Position numbers and translations under genes: made by a program. Below the pieces are notes generated by a model that was not told the DNA's origin, searched no databases, and saw only the letters and a program-made list of their open reading frames with translations. Positions 50,625 to 57,783 of a stretch of DNA of 64,000 bases are shown here, piece by piece. The stretch lies in NCBI RefSeq assembly GCF_013359815.1, contig NZ_JABMCF010000040.1:434001-498000 (forward strand), in the 5' to 3' direction. The stretch comes from Curtobacterium flaccumfaciens. GTDB lineage: Bacteria > Actinomycetota > Actinomycetes > Actinomycetales > Microbacteriaceae. The first letter of the stretch is position 1. Each line of letters opens with the position of its first letter.

Positions 50625-51269
50625 TCAGGCCGGGACCGCGGTGACGACGAGGTTGCTCTCGTAGTGTCCGGTGGCTGCGTCGAACGTCCCGCCGCAGGTC
50701 ACCAGGACGAGCCGTCGTGGTCCGTCGTCGCGGAACACCTCGCCCCAGGGGAGTCCCTGCTTCTCGAGCATGCTGACGGAGTCGATCCGCCACGCGGTCT
50801 CGGCACCGTCCGCGTCGGTCAGGGCGACCCGGGTGCCGGTCGGGGCGTCGCCGAGGCGGGAGAACGGGCCGATGCCGTAGCCGACCGCGTCGACGTGGGC
50901 CGCGATCACGACGGTGCCCTCGGTGGACGACGGTGCGGCACCGAACCGGTACCAGCCCGCGGTCGCCGGGTCGGGCGGCAGCGCCATCGCGCCGTCCTCG
51001 TCGACCCCCTCGGGGCGGACCGCCGCGCTGATGCCGGCGTGGTCGACCGTGATGGTGGTGGGGGCGGGGGCGGCCCGGACCGGGGGGATCGTGGCGGCCT
51101 GCTGCGGGACCTCGGTCGAGAACGCCGACGGGACCGGTGTGGGGGTGGTGGTCGGCAGGACGGACGGCTGCCCGCCGGGGGTGGTCCCGGCCGACGAGCA
51201 CCCGGTCAGGGAGGCGGCCGCCACGGCGACGACGAGCGTCACCGTGGCGGACCGCACGGGGCGTGGCAC
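50625..51269 (-). CDS. Class F sortase, lipoprotein-like N-terminus
   Basis: 214 residues from GTG at 51269. A signal segment with a lipobox-like LTGCSS (Cys24) is followed by a Pro/Thr linker and the sortase domain: GTVVIAAHVDAVGYGIGPFS with His125 and GPRRLVLVTCGGTFDAATGH with Cys192. The catalytic Arg expected a few residues after the Cys is not obvious (HYESN follows); this should be compared with other class F enzymes. It is 2 bases from the DUF4397 gene, whose product may be a partner. Confidence 0.82.
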   Translation of the reverse strand: MPRPVRSATVTLVVAVAAASLTGCSSAGTTPGGQPSVLPTTTPTPVPSAFSTEVPQQAATIPPVRAAPAPTTITVDHAGISAAVRPEGVDEDGAMALPPDPATAGWYRFGAAPSSTEGTVVIAAHVDAVGYGIGPFSRLGDAPTGTRVALTDADGAETAWRIDSVSMLEKQGLPWGEVFRDDGPRRLVLVTCGGTFDAATGHYESNLVVTAVPA

Positions 51270-51271
51270 GT

Positions 51272-52111
51272 TCAGCGGCGGGTGGCTGCGTGCCGGCGGC
51301 GGAGCACCACTGCCCCGATCGCGGCAGCGGCGGCCAGTGCGGCCGCCGCTGCGCCGACCAGGGGCAGGGGGTCCTGGTCGTTCGAGGCCACGAGACCGGC
51401 GTTCCCGGCGGGGACGCCGTTCGGCGTGCCACCGAGGTCCGCGATCGTCTGCGTGGCGAGGGCGAGGTTGTCGTCGTCCAGGCTGCCCCAGGCGTAGACG
51501 ATGGTCGACGAGCCCGCGGTGACCGCGACGTCCGCCGGGCCGATCACGGGGTCGGTGGTCCCGGTGGCGGCGACGGTCGCCGACACGGTGCCGGCCGGCA
51601 GCTCGAGGGCCTGCTCGTCGGGGTTCGACAGGTTCGACACGACGGCCTTCCCACCGGCGAGGACGTCGACGGCCGGTGCGGCGGCGACGTGCCGGACGAC
51701 CAGGCGTCCCTGGCCGGCCGCGACGGCCGAGGTGTCGTTGGTGAACACCGTGGCGGTGGGTGACCCGTCTGCGGCGTCGTGGGCGACGGCGGTGTAGTTG
51801 CCGCCGGCGTCGAACGAGACGTCCGCCGGGCCGATGATCGGCTTCGACGCGTCGGTGGCGTCCGAGGCGGTGATCGCGAGCTGGTGTGCACCGGCCGGCA
51901 CCATCATCGGGCCGGCGAGGGTGCCCGGGGTGAAGTCGTCGATGGCACGTTCGCCGTCGAGGTAGACGTCGACGGTGACGTCGGGGACGGCGTGGAGGAC
52001 CGAGAGCGTCGCCTCGCCGGTGGCGGCGGTCGCAGCGGTCGCGGGCAGTACGGCCGCAGCGGCGGCGAACAGGACACCGGCGCTGAGGCCGGTGGCGAGT
52101 GTCTTGCGCAT
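51272..52111 (-). CDS. Secreted DUF4397 protein with C-terminal anchor
   Basis: 279 residues, ATG at 52111 after AAGGAG. A Sec signal (MRKTLATGLSAGVLFAAAAA with ATAATAATG cleavage area) is followed by two DUF4397 beta repeats (ATLSVLHAVPDVTVDVYLDG and GRLVVRHVAAAPAVDVLAGG). The C-terminus is a membrane helix plus RRR tail (PLVGAAAAALAAAAAIGAVV then LRRRHAATRR), the layout of a cell-surface protein, but no clear LPXTG is present before it. First gene of the sortase/sigma operon. Confidence 0.85.
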   Translation of the reverse strand: MRKTLATGLSAGVLFAAAAAVLPATAATAATGEATLSVLHAVPDVTVDVYLDGERAIDDFTPGTLAGPMMVPAGAHQLAITASDATDASKPIIGPADVSFDAGGNYTAVAHDAADGSPTATVFTNDTSAVAAGQGRLVVRHVAAAPAVDVLAGGKAVVSNLSNPDEQALELPAGTVSATVAATGTTDPVIGPADVAVTAGSSTIVYAWGSLDDDNLALATQTIADLGGTPNGVPAGNAGLVASNDQDPLPLVGAAAAALAAAAAIGAVVLRRRHAATRR

Positions 52112-52220
52112 GACGTGTCTCCTTCGGGCCTGTCCGGGCCGGTGCGGACGACGTCGTCCTCGACGTCGTACCCCCACTACCGCCGGAGCACCCCGATCGG
52201 ATGCAGCGATTTCCTGGGGA

Positions 52221-53300
52221 TCAGCTGAGACGGCGCCAGACCCCAGCGTTGCCCGGACGCGACCAGGTCTCCGGATCGCCCGTGACGGCCTCGTCCCCGG
52301 CTCCCCGGTCGGTGAGCCGGTACGCGGAGTCCGGCGTCCACCCGGCGACGACGCTCGCGCGGCTGCCGTCGACCGGCACGGTGAGCCCGGAAGTGCGGAA
52401 CCAGCCCGCGACGGTCAGGTGCACGACGTCGTACTCGGTGGCCACCGCGGACCAGTCCGGCTGCACCCAGTCGCCCTGCCGTCCGGTCGCCACGGCCCAG
52501 TCGTTCCGTCGGGTCGTCCCCGTCACGTCGAGCGGCCAGCGCCGGCACAGCGCGGCCCAGTCGGCGGGACCGTCGACGGTGCACACGCGCGCCGTGGCAT
52601 CGGCCGGCACCGCCGAGACGACGGCGCGTTCCTGCCCGAAGGAGTCCTCGACCGCCCAGAGCGCCAACGGCCCGGCGGACGGGAACGGCGCTCGCGTGTG
52701 CTGCGCGAGCGGCCACGGCGGCGTTGTCCACCACACACCGCTGGCCACCCCCGGGTTCCCCTCGGCGTCCTCGCGGCGCAGCTCACGGGACCAGTCCGCG
52801 AGCGCCTCTGCCGCTCCCGGACGTCGGGGCTGCTCGTCCTCGTCGAACTCGACGGTCCATGCTCCGCCCTGCGGGTCGAAGAGCCGGCGCACGACCGGGC
52901 TGTCGACCGCCCACCGAGCGAGCCGCCGGAGCGCGGCCTGCAGTTCCGTCCGAGCGAGGAGCGCGTCCAGCGCATCGGGCTGCTGCCACCACAGCGCGCT
53001 GTCCGCAGTCGATTCGAGCGCGACGACGACCTCGTCCTCGCCCACGGACGGCAGGGGCACCGCCGCGAGTGCGCTCGCCACCGCTGCGAGGTTCGGAGCC
53101 GGATCGGGTTCGACCGGACCACCGATGCCGAAGAGCGTTCGGTCGTCGCCGCGTTCGACGCCGAGGTGGTGCTCCGCCCAGAAGAGCAGGTGGCCGAGCT
53201 GCACGGCGGCCGGGTCGTCGGAGTCCTGGACACCCCTGACGAGCTCCAGGCAGAAGCGCCGGCCACGCGGGTGGGCGAGCAGGTCCGAGGCATCGATCAC
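52221..53300 (-). CDS. Hypothetical protein, tryptophan-rich, cytoplasmic
   Basis: 359 residues from GTG at 53300. No signal peptide or membrane helix. Acidic and Trp-rich throughout (LGHLLFWAEHHLGVERGDDR, GVWWTTPPWPLAQHTRAPFP, then DDWAVATGRQGDWVQPDWSA-like segments). No catalytic motif is recognised. It is the last non-flagellar gene; the flbD promoter starts 22 bases beyond its start codon, in the opposite direction. Confidence 0.65.
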   Translation of the reverse strand: MIDASDLLAHPRGRRFCLELVRGVQDSDDPAAVQLGHLLFWAEHHLGVERGDDRTLFGIGGPVEPDPAPNLAAVASALAAVPLPSVGEDEVVVALESTADSALWWQQPDALDALLARTELQAALRRLARWAVDSPVVRRLFDPQGGAWTVEFDEDEQPRRPGAAEALADWSRELRREDAEGNPGVASGVWWTTPPWPLAQHTRAPFPSAGPLALWAVEDSFGQERAVVSAVPADATARVCTVDGPADWAALCRRWPLDVTGTTRRNDWAVATGRQGDWVQPDWSAVATEYDVVHLTVAGWFRTSGLTVPVDGSRASVVAGWTPDSAYRLTDRGAGDEAVTGDPETWSRPGNAGVWRRLS

Positions 53301-53322
53301 CGATCCAGGCTAGTGACGGTCG

Positions 53323-53350
53323 CTAACGCACCCGTCGCACCCGCCGATAG
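53323..53350 (+). promoter_or_regulatory. FliA-type promoter of flbD-motA-motB
   Basis: CTAACG at 53323-53328 and GCCGATAG at 53343-53350 (CTAA-N16-GCCGATAG), the best match in the window to the sigma-28 consensus. The predicted transcript start is near 53357. Confidence 0.75.
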
Positions 53351-53361
53351 TCCTCCGTGCA

Positions 53362-53401
53362 GGCCCACGGACGGGCCCGCATCCCGCCCCACGGACGGCG
53401 G
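53362..53401 (+). promoter_or_regulatory. Tandem ACGGA hairpins in the flbD leader
   Basis: Hairpin 1 is GGCCC-ACGGAC-GGGCC (53362-53377). Hairpin 2 is CCGCC (53384-53388) with GGCGG (53397-53401) around a CCACGGAC loop. Both expose ACGGA, the CsrA core, and hairpin 1 shares CCCACGGACGGGCC with the flagellin leader. CsrA control of flbD-motA-motB is inferred. Confidence 0.55.
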
Positions 53402-53428
53402 CGGGACGATCGAGAACCAGGACGGGCC

Positions 53429-53731
53429 ATGATCGTCGTCACACGACTGAACGGCAGCGGATTCGCTGTGAACCCCGATCTCGTGGAGCGCATCCAGGAG
53501 ACGCCGGACACGACGCTCATCATGGTCGACGGCGCGAAGTACATCGTGCGGGAGTCGATGGCCGACGTCATCGACCTGATCGCCGCGTACCGCGCACGCA
53601 TCGTCGGCATGGCCTACGGCACCGACCAGGCCCCCCGCTCGAGCACGAACACCGGCCCGCAGCCGACGCTCGCCCCGGTCGCCGCACTCCGCTCCACGCA
53701 GCACGGCCGCGCGCTGGACGGAGGTCGCTGA
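53429..53731 (+). CDS. flbD: FlbD-family flagellar protein
   Basis: 100 residues, ATG at 53429 after AGGACGG. MIVVTRLNGSGFAVNPDLVE, then DTTLIMVDGAKYIVRESMAD and VIDLIAAYRARIVG match FlbD/SwrD (about 70 residues), with a variable 35-residue tail. In Bacillus SwrD raises flagellar power output. It is translated just before motA (1-base gap). Confidence 0.92.
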   Translation: MIVVTRLNGSGFAVNPDLVERIQETPDTTLIMVDGAKYIVRESMADVIDLIAAYRARIVGMAYGTDQAPRSSTNTGPQPTLAPVAALRSTQHGRALDGGR

Positions 53732-53732
53732 C

Positions 53733-54557
53733 GTGGACATCGCAACGATCGTCGGCATCCTGCTCGCCTTCGGCGCCCTGTTCGGCATGGTCCAGATGGA
53801 GCACGTCGAGCTCGGTGGACTCTTCCTGCCCGCCCCGATGCTGCTCGTGTTCGGCGCCACCATCGGCTGTGGCATCGCCAGCACCACGCTGAAGGACGCG
53901 ATCGCCAGCTTCAAGGCCGTGCCGAAGGCGTTCACCGGCAAGGTCACCCCGCCGGCGTCGGTCATCGACGACGTCGTCGGGCTCGCCGAGACCGCCCGCG
54001 CCAACGGCCTGCTCGCCCTCGAGCAGGAGGCCGACAAGCACGACGACCCGTTCATGAAGAAGGCGCTGCAGAACATCGCGGACGGCACCGACGGCGACGA
54101 GCTGCGGATCCTGCTCGAGGACGAGATCGAGTCGAACGCGGCACCCACCCGGAGCGCGAGCGCGTTCTTCATGGGCCTCGGCGGCTTCGCCCCGACCGTC
54201 GGCATCATCGGCACCGTGGTCTCGCTGACCCACGTGCTCGCGAACCTCGGCAAGCCCGACGAGCTCGGTCCGCTGATCGCCAGCGCGTTCGTCGCCACCC
54301 TGTGGGGCCTGCTCACCGCGAACTTCATGTGGCTGCCGATCGGCGGCAAGCTCCGCAAGCTCGCCCAGCTCGAGTCGGACCGCCAGACGCTCCTGATGGA
54401 GGGGCTGCTCGCGGTGCAGGCCGGCAGCCAGCCCCGCCTGCTCGGTGAGCGGCTGAAGGCCATGGTCCCGCCCGCTGCACGCGCCGACACGGGCGGCAAG
54501 GGCGGCAAGGCCGGCAAGAAGGCCGACGCGGCCGACGACCAGCAGCTGGCGGCCTGA
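53733..54557 (+). CDS. motA: Flagellar motor stator protein MotA
   Basis: 274 residues from GTG at 53733. Four helices, including IATIVGILLAFGALFGMVQM, LFLPAPMLLVFGATIGCGIA and the conserved pair GGFAPTVGIIGTVVSLTHVL and FVATLWGLLTANFMWLPIGG. The cytoplasmic loop (HDDPFMKKALQNIADGTDGD) carries charged residues that face FliG. A Lys/Gly-rich tail ends it. Forms the ion channel with MotB. Confidence 0.95.
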   Translation: MDIATIVGILLAFGALFGMVQMEHVELGGLFLPAPMLLVFGATIGCGIASTTLKDAIASFKAVPKAFTGKVTPPASVIDDVVGLAETARANGLLALEQEADKHDDPFMKKALQNIADGTDGDELRILLEDEIESNAAPTRSASAFFMGLGGFAPTVGIIGTVVSLTHVLANLGKPDELGPLIASAFVATLWGLLTANFMWLPIGGKLRKLAQLESDRQTLLMEGLLAVQAGSQPRLLGERLKAMVPPAARADTGGKGGKAGKKADAADDQQLAA

Positions 54558-54559
54558 CC

Positions 54560-55489
54560 GTGAGCGCCAACCCCCGGGGCCGCGGCCGCGGTCGCGCGAA
54601 GAAGTCCCACGACGAGGCCGAGCACCCCGACGAGCGCTGGATGGCGTCGTACATGGACATGATCACGGTGCTGATGTGCATGTTCCTCGTGCTCTTCGCG
54701 ATGTCCACCGTCGACCAGGAGAAGTACATCCAGCTGAAGCAGTCGCTCGCCACCGGCTTCGGCGAGGTCGACTCGCAGAAGATCGACACCGCGAGCGGCA
54801 CCGTCGTGACGAAGGACCAGGTCGAGGACGGCTCCGGCTACTCGACGGACAAGTCCCAGGCGGACCACTCGACCGCCTCGTCGGGCACGAAGGACACCAA
54901 CGTCGACCCCGCGTCGACGGTGGTGCCGACGACGGCGAGCAAGCAGGACCTCGCCGAGGCGAAGCGCGAGCTCGACGACCTGACGAAGCTGGAGCGTGCG
55001 ATCCAGCGCAACCTGGCGAAGGCGGGCCAGACCGAGAACGTCCAGTTCACCGTGGACGCCCGCGGCCTGATCGTCCGGTTGATCGGCAGCGAGACGTACT
55101 TCGGCACGAACAGCGCGGACCTGTCCGACCAGGCGCGGTCGATCATGGACGCCATCGCGCCGGTGCTGAAGACCTCCGCCCACGACGTCAGCGTCGAGGG
55201 GCACGCCGACCAGCGGAACTCGACCGCGCCGTACGCCACCAACTGGGAGCTCAGCGCCGCGCGGGCGACCGGGGTCCTGCGCGACCTGGTCGAGCGGGGC
55301 GGGATGCCCGGCGACCACGTGCAGAGCGTCGGCTTCGGGTCGAGCCGGCCGCTGGCGAAGGGCGGCACCGAGCAGGACCTCGCACTGAACCGGCGGGTCG
55401 ACATCGTGGTCCTGTCGAACGCCGACCAGGACGTCAGCGCCCTCATGCCAGCGCTGGCCAAGGCGCAGGACGGAGCACAGCAGGGCTGA
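54560..55489 (+). CDS. motB: Flagellar motor stator protein MotB
   Basis: 309 residues from GTG at 54560, 2 bases after motA. An N-terminal basic stretch is followed by the single helix with the ion-binding Asp33 (WMASYMDMITVLMCMFLVLF). The plug/linker is followed by an OmpA-like peptidoglycan-binding domain (DVSVEGHADQRNSTAPYATN, NWELSAARATGVLRDLVERG, QDLALNRRVDIVVL). It anchors the stator to the cell wall. Confidence 0.95.
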   Translation: MSANPRGRGRGRAKKSHDEAEHPDERWMASYMDMITVLMCMFLVLFAMSTVDQEKYIQLKQSLATGFGEVDSQKIDTASGTVVTKDQVEDGSGYSTDKSQADHSTASSGTKDTNVDPASTVVPTTASKQDLAEAKRELDDLTKLERAIQRNLAKAGQTENVQFTVDARGLIVRLIGSETYFGTNSADLSDQARSIMDAIAPVLKTSAHDVSVEGHADQRNSTAPYATNWELSAARATGVLRDLVERGGMPGDHVQSVGFGSSRPLAKGGTEQDLALNRRVDIVVLSNADQDVSALMPALAKAQDGAQQG

Positions 55490-55557
55490 GACACGCAGCG
55501 CAGCAGCGCTGGGACACGGAGCGCAGCAGGGCTGGGACACGCAGCGCGCGGAGGGCA
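55472..55557 (+). repeat. 23-base tandem repeats after motB
   Basis: Unit CACGCAGCGCAGCAGCGCT plus GGGA at 55492-55514, a near copy at 55515-55537 and partial copies at 55472-55491 (inside motB) and 55538-55557. The unit length is not a multiple of three. The repeats fill most of the motB-fliM gap, where fliL stands in many flagellar operons. Confidence 0.8.
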
Positions 55558-55595
55558 CCAGCGCTGACGCCACCGCCCCACTACGGGGTACAGCA

Positions 55596-55624
55596 CTGAC
55601 GGGTGCCCCACAGGTGACCGATAG
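55596..55624 (+). promoter_or_regulatory. FliA-type promoter of the fliM operon
   Basis: CTGACG at 55596-55601 and ACCGATAG at 55617-55624 (CTGA-N17-ACCGATAG, spacing as before flgB). The -10 ends only 8 bases before the fliM GTG, so transcripts would have almost no leader. CGGGTGC (55600-55606) and GCACCCG (55627-55633) form an inverted repeat around it. Confidence 0.5.
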
Positions 55625-55632
55625 ACGCACCC

Positions 55633-56511
55633 GTGACCGAGACCCTGCCAGCGCCCGAGGTGTACGACTTCGCGCGCCCGTCGACGCTGGCCCGTGAGCA
55701 CGCCCGGGTCCTCGAGCTCGCCTTCGAGACGTTCGCGCGCCAGTGGGGCACGCAGCTGACGGCGAAGGTCCGCGCGGTCAGCCAGGTCACCTGCGAGCAG
55801 GTGGAGATGACGACGTACGACGAGTACGCCGCGTCGCTGCCCGCGCTCACCGGCATGGTGCTGCTGCCGATCACCGGCCTGACCCCGAAGGGCGTGCTGC
55901 AGGTCCCGCTCGACGCTGCACTGACGTGGGTGTCGCACGCGCTGGGCGCCTCGAAGCCGCTGCCGACGCCGGACCGCACCTTCACGCCCATCGAGCAGGC
56001 CCTGGTCCGCAAGATCGTCGAGGACGCCCTCGACGACCTCCGCTACTCGTTCGGCGGGCTGCTCGCGCAGGACGTCACGGTCGGCGGGTTCCAGTTCAAC
56101 AGCCAGTTCGCCCAGGCCGCGCAGAAGGGCGACCTGATGATCGTCGCCTCGTTCTCGATCCGGGTCGGCGACCGCATCGCCCCCGGCACGCTGGCCCTGC
56201 CGGCCGAGGCAGTCCTGCCGCAGCTCGGCGAGGCCGCCGCGCACGTGTCGCCCGCCGACGCCCGAGCCCTGCTCGACGCGCAGCTCGAGAGCGTGCCCGT
56301 GGGCGTCAGCCTGCGCTTCGCCCCGGCCGCGGTCCTGCCGACGCAGGTCCTGCGGCTCGCCGTCGGCGACGTCCTGCCGCTGCCGCACCCGCAGCACCGG
56401 CCCCTCACCATCGCGGTCGACGGCGAACCCGTCGGCACCGCCGCGGTCGGCGCGAACGGCTCGCGCCTCGCCGGCATCGTCGTCACCACCACGAGCACGG
56501 AGCAGCACTGA
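55633..56511 (+). CDS. fliM: Flagellar motor switch protein FliM
   Basis: 292 residues from GTG at 55633. LAREHARVLELAFETFARQW, EQVEMTTYDEYAASLPALTG and FTPIEQALVRKIVEDALDDL are FliM middle-domain motifs; the C-terminal SpoA domain follows (VSLRFAPAAVLPTQVLRLAV). It lacks the N-terminal LSQxEIDALL CheY-binding peptide, starting instead MTETLPAPEVYDFARPSTL; the PEVYDFARP segment is the usual continuation. So CheY coupling may differ. Confidence 0.92.
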   Translation: MTETLPAPEVYDFARPSTLAREHARVLELAFETFARQWGTQLTAKVRAVSQVTCEQVEMTTYDEYAASLPALTGMVLLPITGLTPKGVLQVPLDAALTWVSHALGASKPLPTPDRTFTPIEQALVRKIVEDALDDLRYSFGGLLAQDVTVGGFQFNSQFAQAAQKGDLMIVASFSIRVGDRIAPGTLALPAEAVLPQLGEAAAHVSPADARALLDAQLESVPVGVSLRFAPAAVLPTQVLRLAVGDVLPLPHPQHRPLTIAVDGEPVGTAAVGANGSRLAGIVVTTTSTEQH

Positions 56512-57215
56512 TGACCGAAACGACCACCCTCCACACCGCAGCGGCCGAGTCGCTCGCGGCGCAGCTCCCGACGGCCGCCCCCTTGACCGCGGTGCTCCTG
56601 CCTGGAGGCGCGACACCGGTCGTGCTCGACGCGGCGACGGACGCCGTGGTCGCCTCGTTCGTCGGCGGCCTGTCGGCCGACCTGGCGCTCGTGCTCACCG
56701 ACCTCGAGTCGATCACGGCCGCCGGAGGCACCGACCACGGCATCGTGGCCGTCACGGACGTCCTGCGTCCGTCGCTCGAGGCCGCGACCGGGGTCCTCGG
56801 CGTCGGGGTGCTCGGCGAGGCGAACCGCGAGTCGGCCGCGTCGCTGCTGGCCGACCCGGACACCGTCGTGTTCGAACTGACCGCCGGTGGCCTGCCCGCC
56901 GGGTGGTTCGGCATCCGGATCCGCGAGAACGGCACGGTGTCGGCGCCCGTCGTGGCGAACCTGCCCGCCGGCAACCTCGGCCGGATCAACAACGTCGAGA
57001 TGACCCTGACGGTCGAGATCGGCCGCACCCGGATGTCGGTCCGCGACGTGCTCGGCATGGAGCCCGGCGCCGTCGTCGAGCTCGACCGCAGCGCCGGTGC
57101 CCCCGCCGACGTCCTGCTGAACGGCCGCCTCATCGCGCACGGCGAGGTCGTCGTCGTCGACCAGGACTACGCGGTCCGGATCACCCGCATCCTCGACGTC
57201 GCCGAGACGGTCTGA
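56511..57215 (+). CDS. fliN: Flagellar motor switch protein FliN/FliY type
   Basis: 234 residues, ATG at 56511 (TGATG with fliM). An N-terminal domain of about 140 residues (VASFVGGLSADLALVLTDLE, AATGVLGVGVLGEANRESAA) precedes the C-terminal SpoA domain (NNVEMTLTVEIGRTRMSVRD, VLGMEPGAVVELDRSAGAPA, LIAHGEVVVVDQDYAVRITR). This two-domain form is longer than E. coli FliN (137) and resembles FliY-like proteins of Gram-positives, though no CheC phosphatase motif is evident. Confidence 0.92.
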   Translation: MTETTTLHTAAAESLAAQLPTAAPLTAVLLPGGATPVVLDAATDAVVASFVGGLSADLALVLTDLESITAAGGTDHGIVAVTDVLRPSLEAATGVLGVGVLGEANRESAASLLADPDTVVFELTAGGLPAGWFGIRIRENGTVSAPVVANLPAGNLGRINNVEMTLTVEIGRTRMSVRDVLGMEPGAVVELDRSAGAPADVLLNGRLIAHGEVVVVDQDYAVRITRILDVAETV

Positions 57216-57222
57216 CCCGCAC

Positions 57223-57783
57223 GTGGACACCCTCGTCGTCACCCTCCGCGTCGCGCTCTCGCTCGGCGTCGTGCTCGCCCTCATGTGGGTGCTGCACCGC
57301 GCGAGCCGCAAGCGCTTCTCGGGCAAGCCGTCGGGCCGCCGTGCCGCGACCGTCGAGGTCGTCGGTCGGCAGGGCATCGGCGGCAAGGCGAGCGTCGTCG
57401 TGGTCGACGTCGAGGGGGAGCGGCTCGTGCTCGGCGTGTCCGAGCACGGGGTCAACCTGCTCACCAGCGGGCAGGCGCCCGCGCCGGAACTCACCATCGT
57501 GACCGGACCGGTGGCGCTGCCCGTGCGTCCCGCCCCGTCGGCCGACGCGTTCGGTCGGGAACTCGCGCTGCAGTCGGACTCCACCACGGGCCTCCCGGCA
57601 GGCACGGACGACGTGACCCGCACGACCGACGCGACCAGCGCCGTCGCGCCGCTGCCGATGCGCCCGCGCAACCGTCGCCCGCAGCGCGCCGTGCCGAGCG
57701 CCCAGCAGCTGCAGGGCTCGATCCTGTCGGTCGACACCTGGCGCCAGGCCGCCGCCGCGCTGCGGAACCGGCGGGCCGGGTGA
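57223..57783 (+). CDS. fliO: Flagellar biosynthesis protein FliO
   Basis: 186 residues from GTG at 57223. One N-terminal helix (LVVTLRVALSLGVVLALMWV) followed by a small beta domain (VEVVGRQGIGGKASVVVVDV, ERLVLGVSEHGVNLLTSGQA) as in FliO/FliZ. A disordered basic tail follows (LPMRPRNRRPQRAVPSAQQL). FliO helps assemble the FliP ring of the export gate. Sequence is weakly conserved; position before fliP is decisive. Confidence 0.88.
   Translation: MDTLVVTLRVALSLGVVLALMWVLHRASRKRFSGKPSGRRAATVEVVGRQGIGGKASVVVVDVEGERLVLGVSEHGVNLLTSGQAPAPELTIVTGPVALPVRPAPSADAFGRELALQSDSTTGLPAGTDDVTRTTDATSAVAPLPMRPRNRRPQRAVPSAQQLQGSILSVDTWRQAAAALRNRRAG

Noticed and set aside
23437..53322. Genomic island with integrase or attachment sites
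   Set aside because: No integrase, transposase, tRNA or flanking direct repeats were found, and composition matches the rest.
53297..55630. Long minus-strand frame opposite flbD-motA-motB
   Set aside because: Antisense to three well-supported flagellar genes; no domain in its translation.
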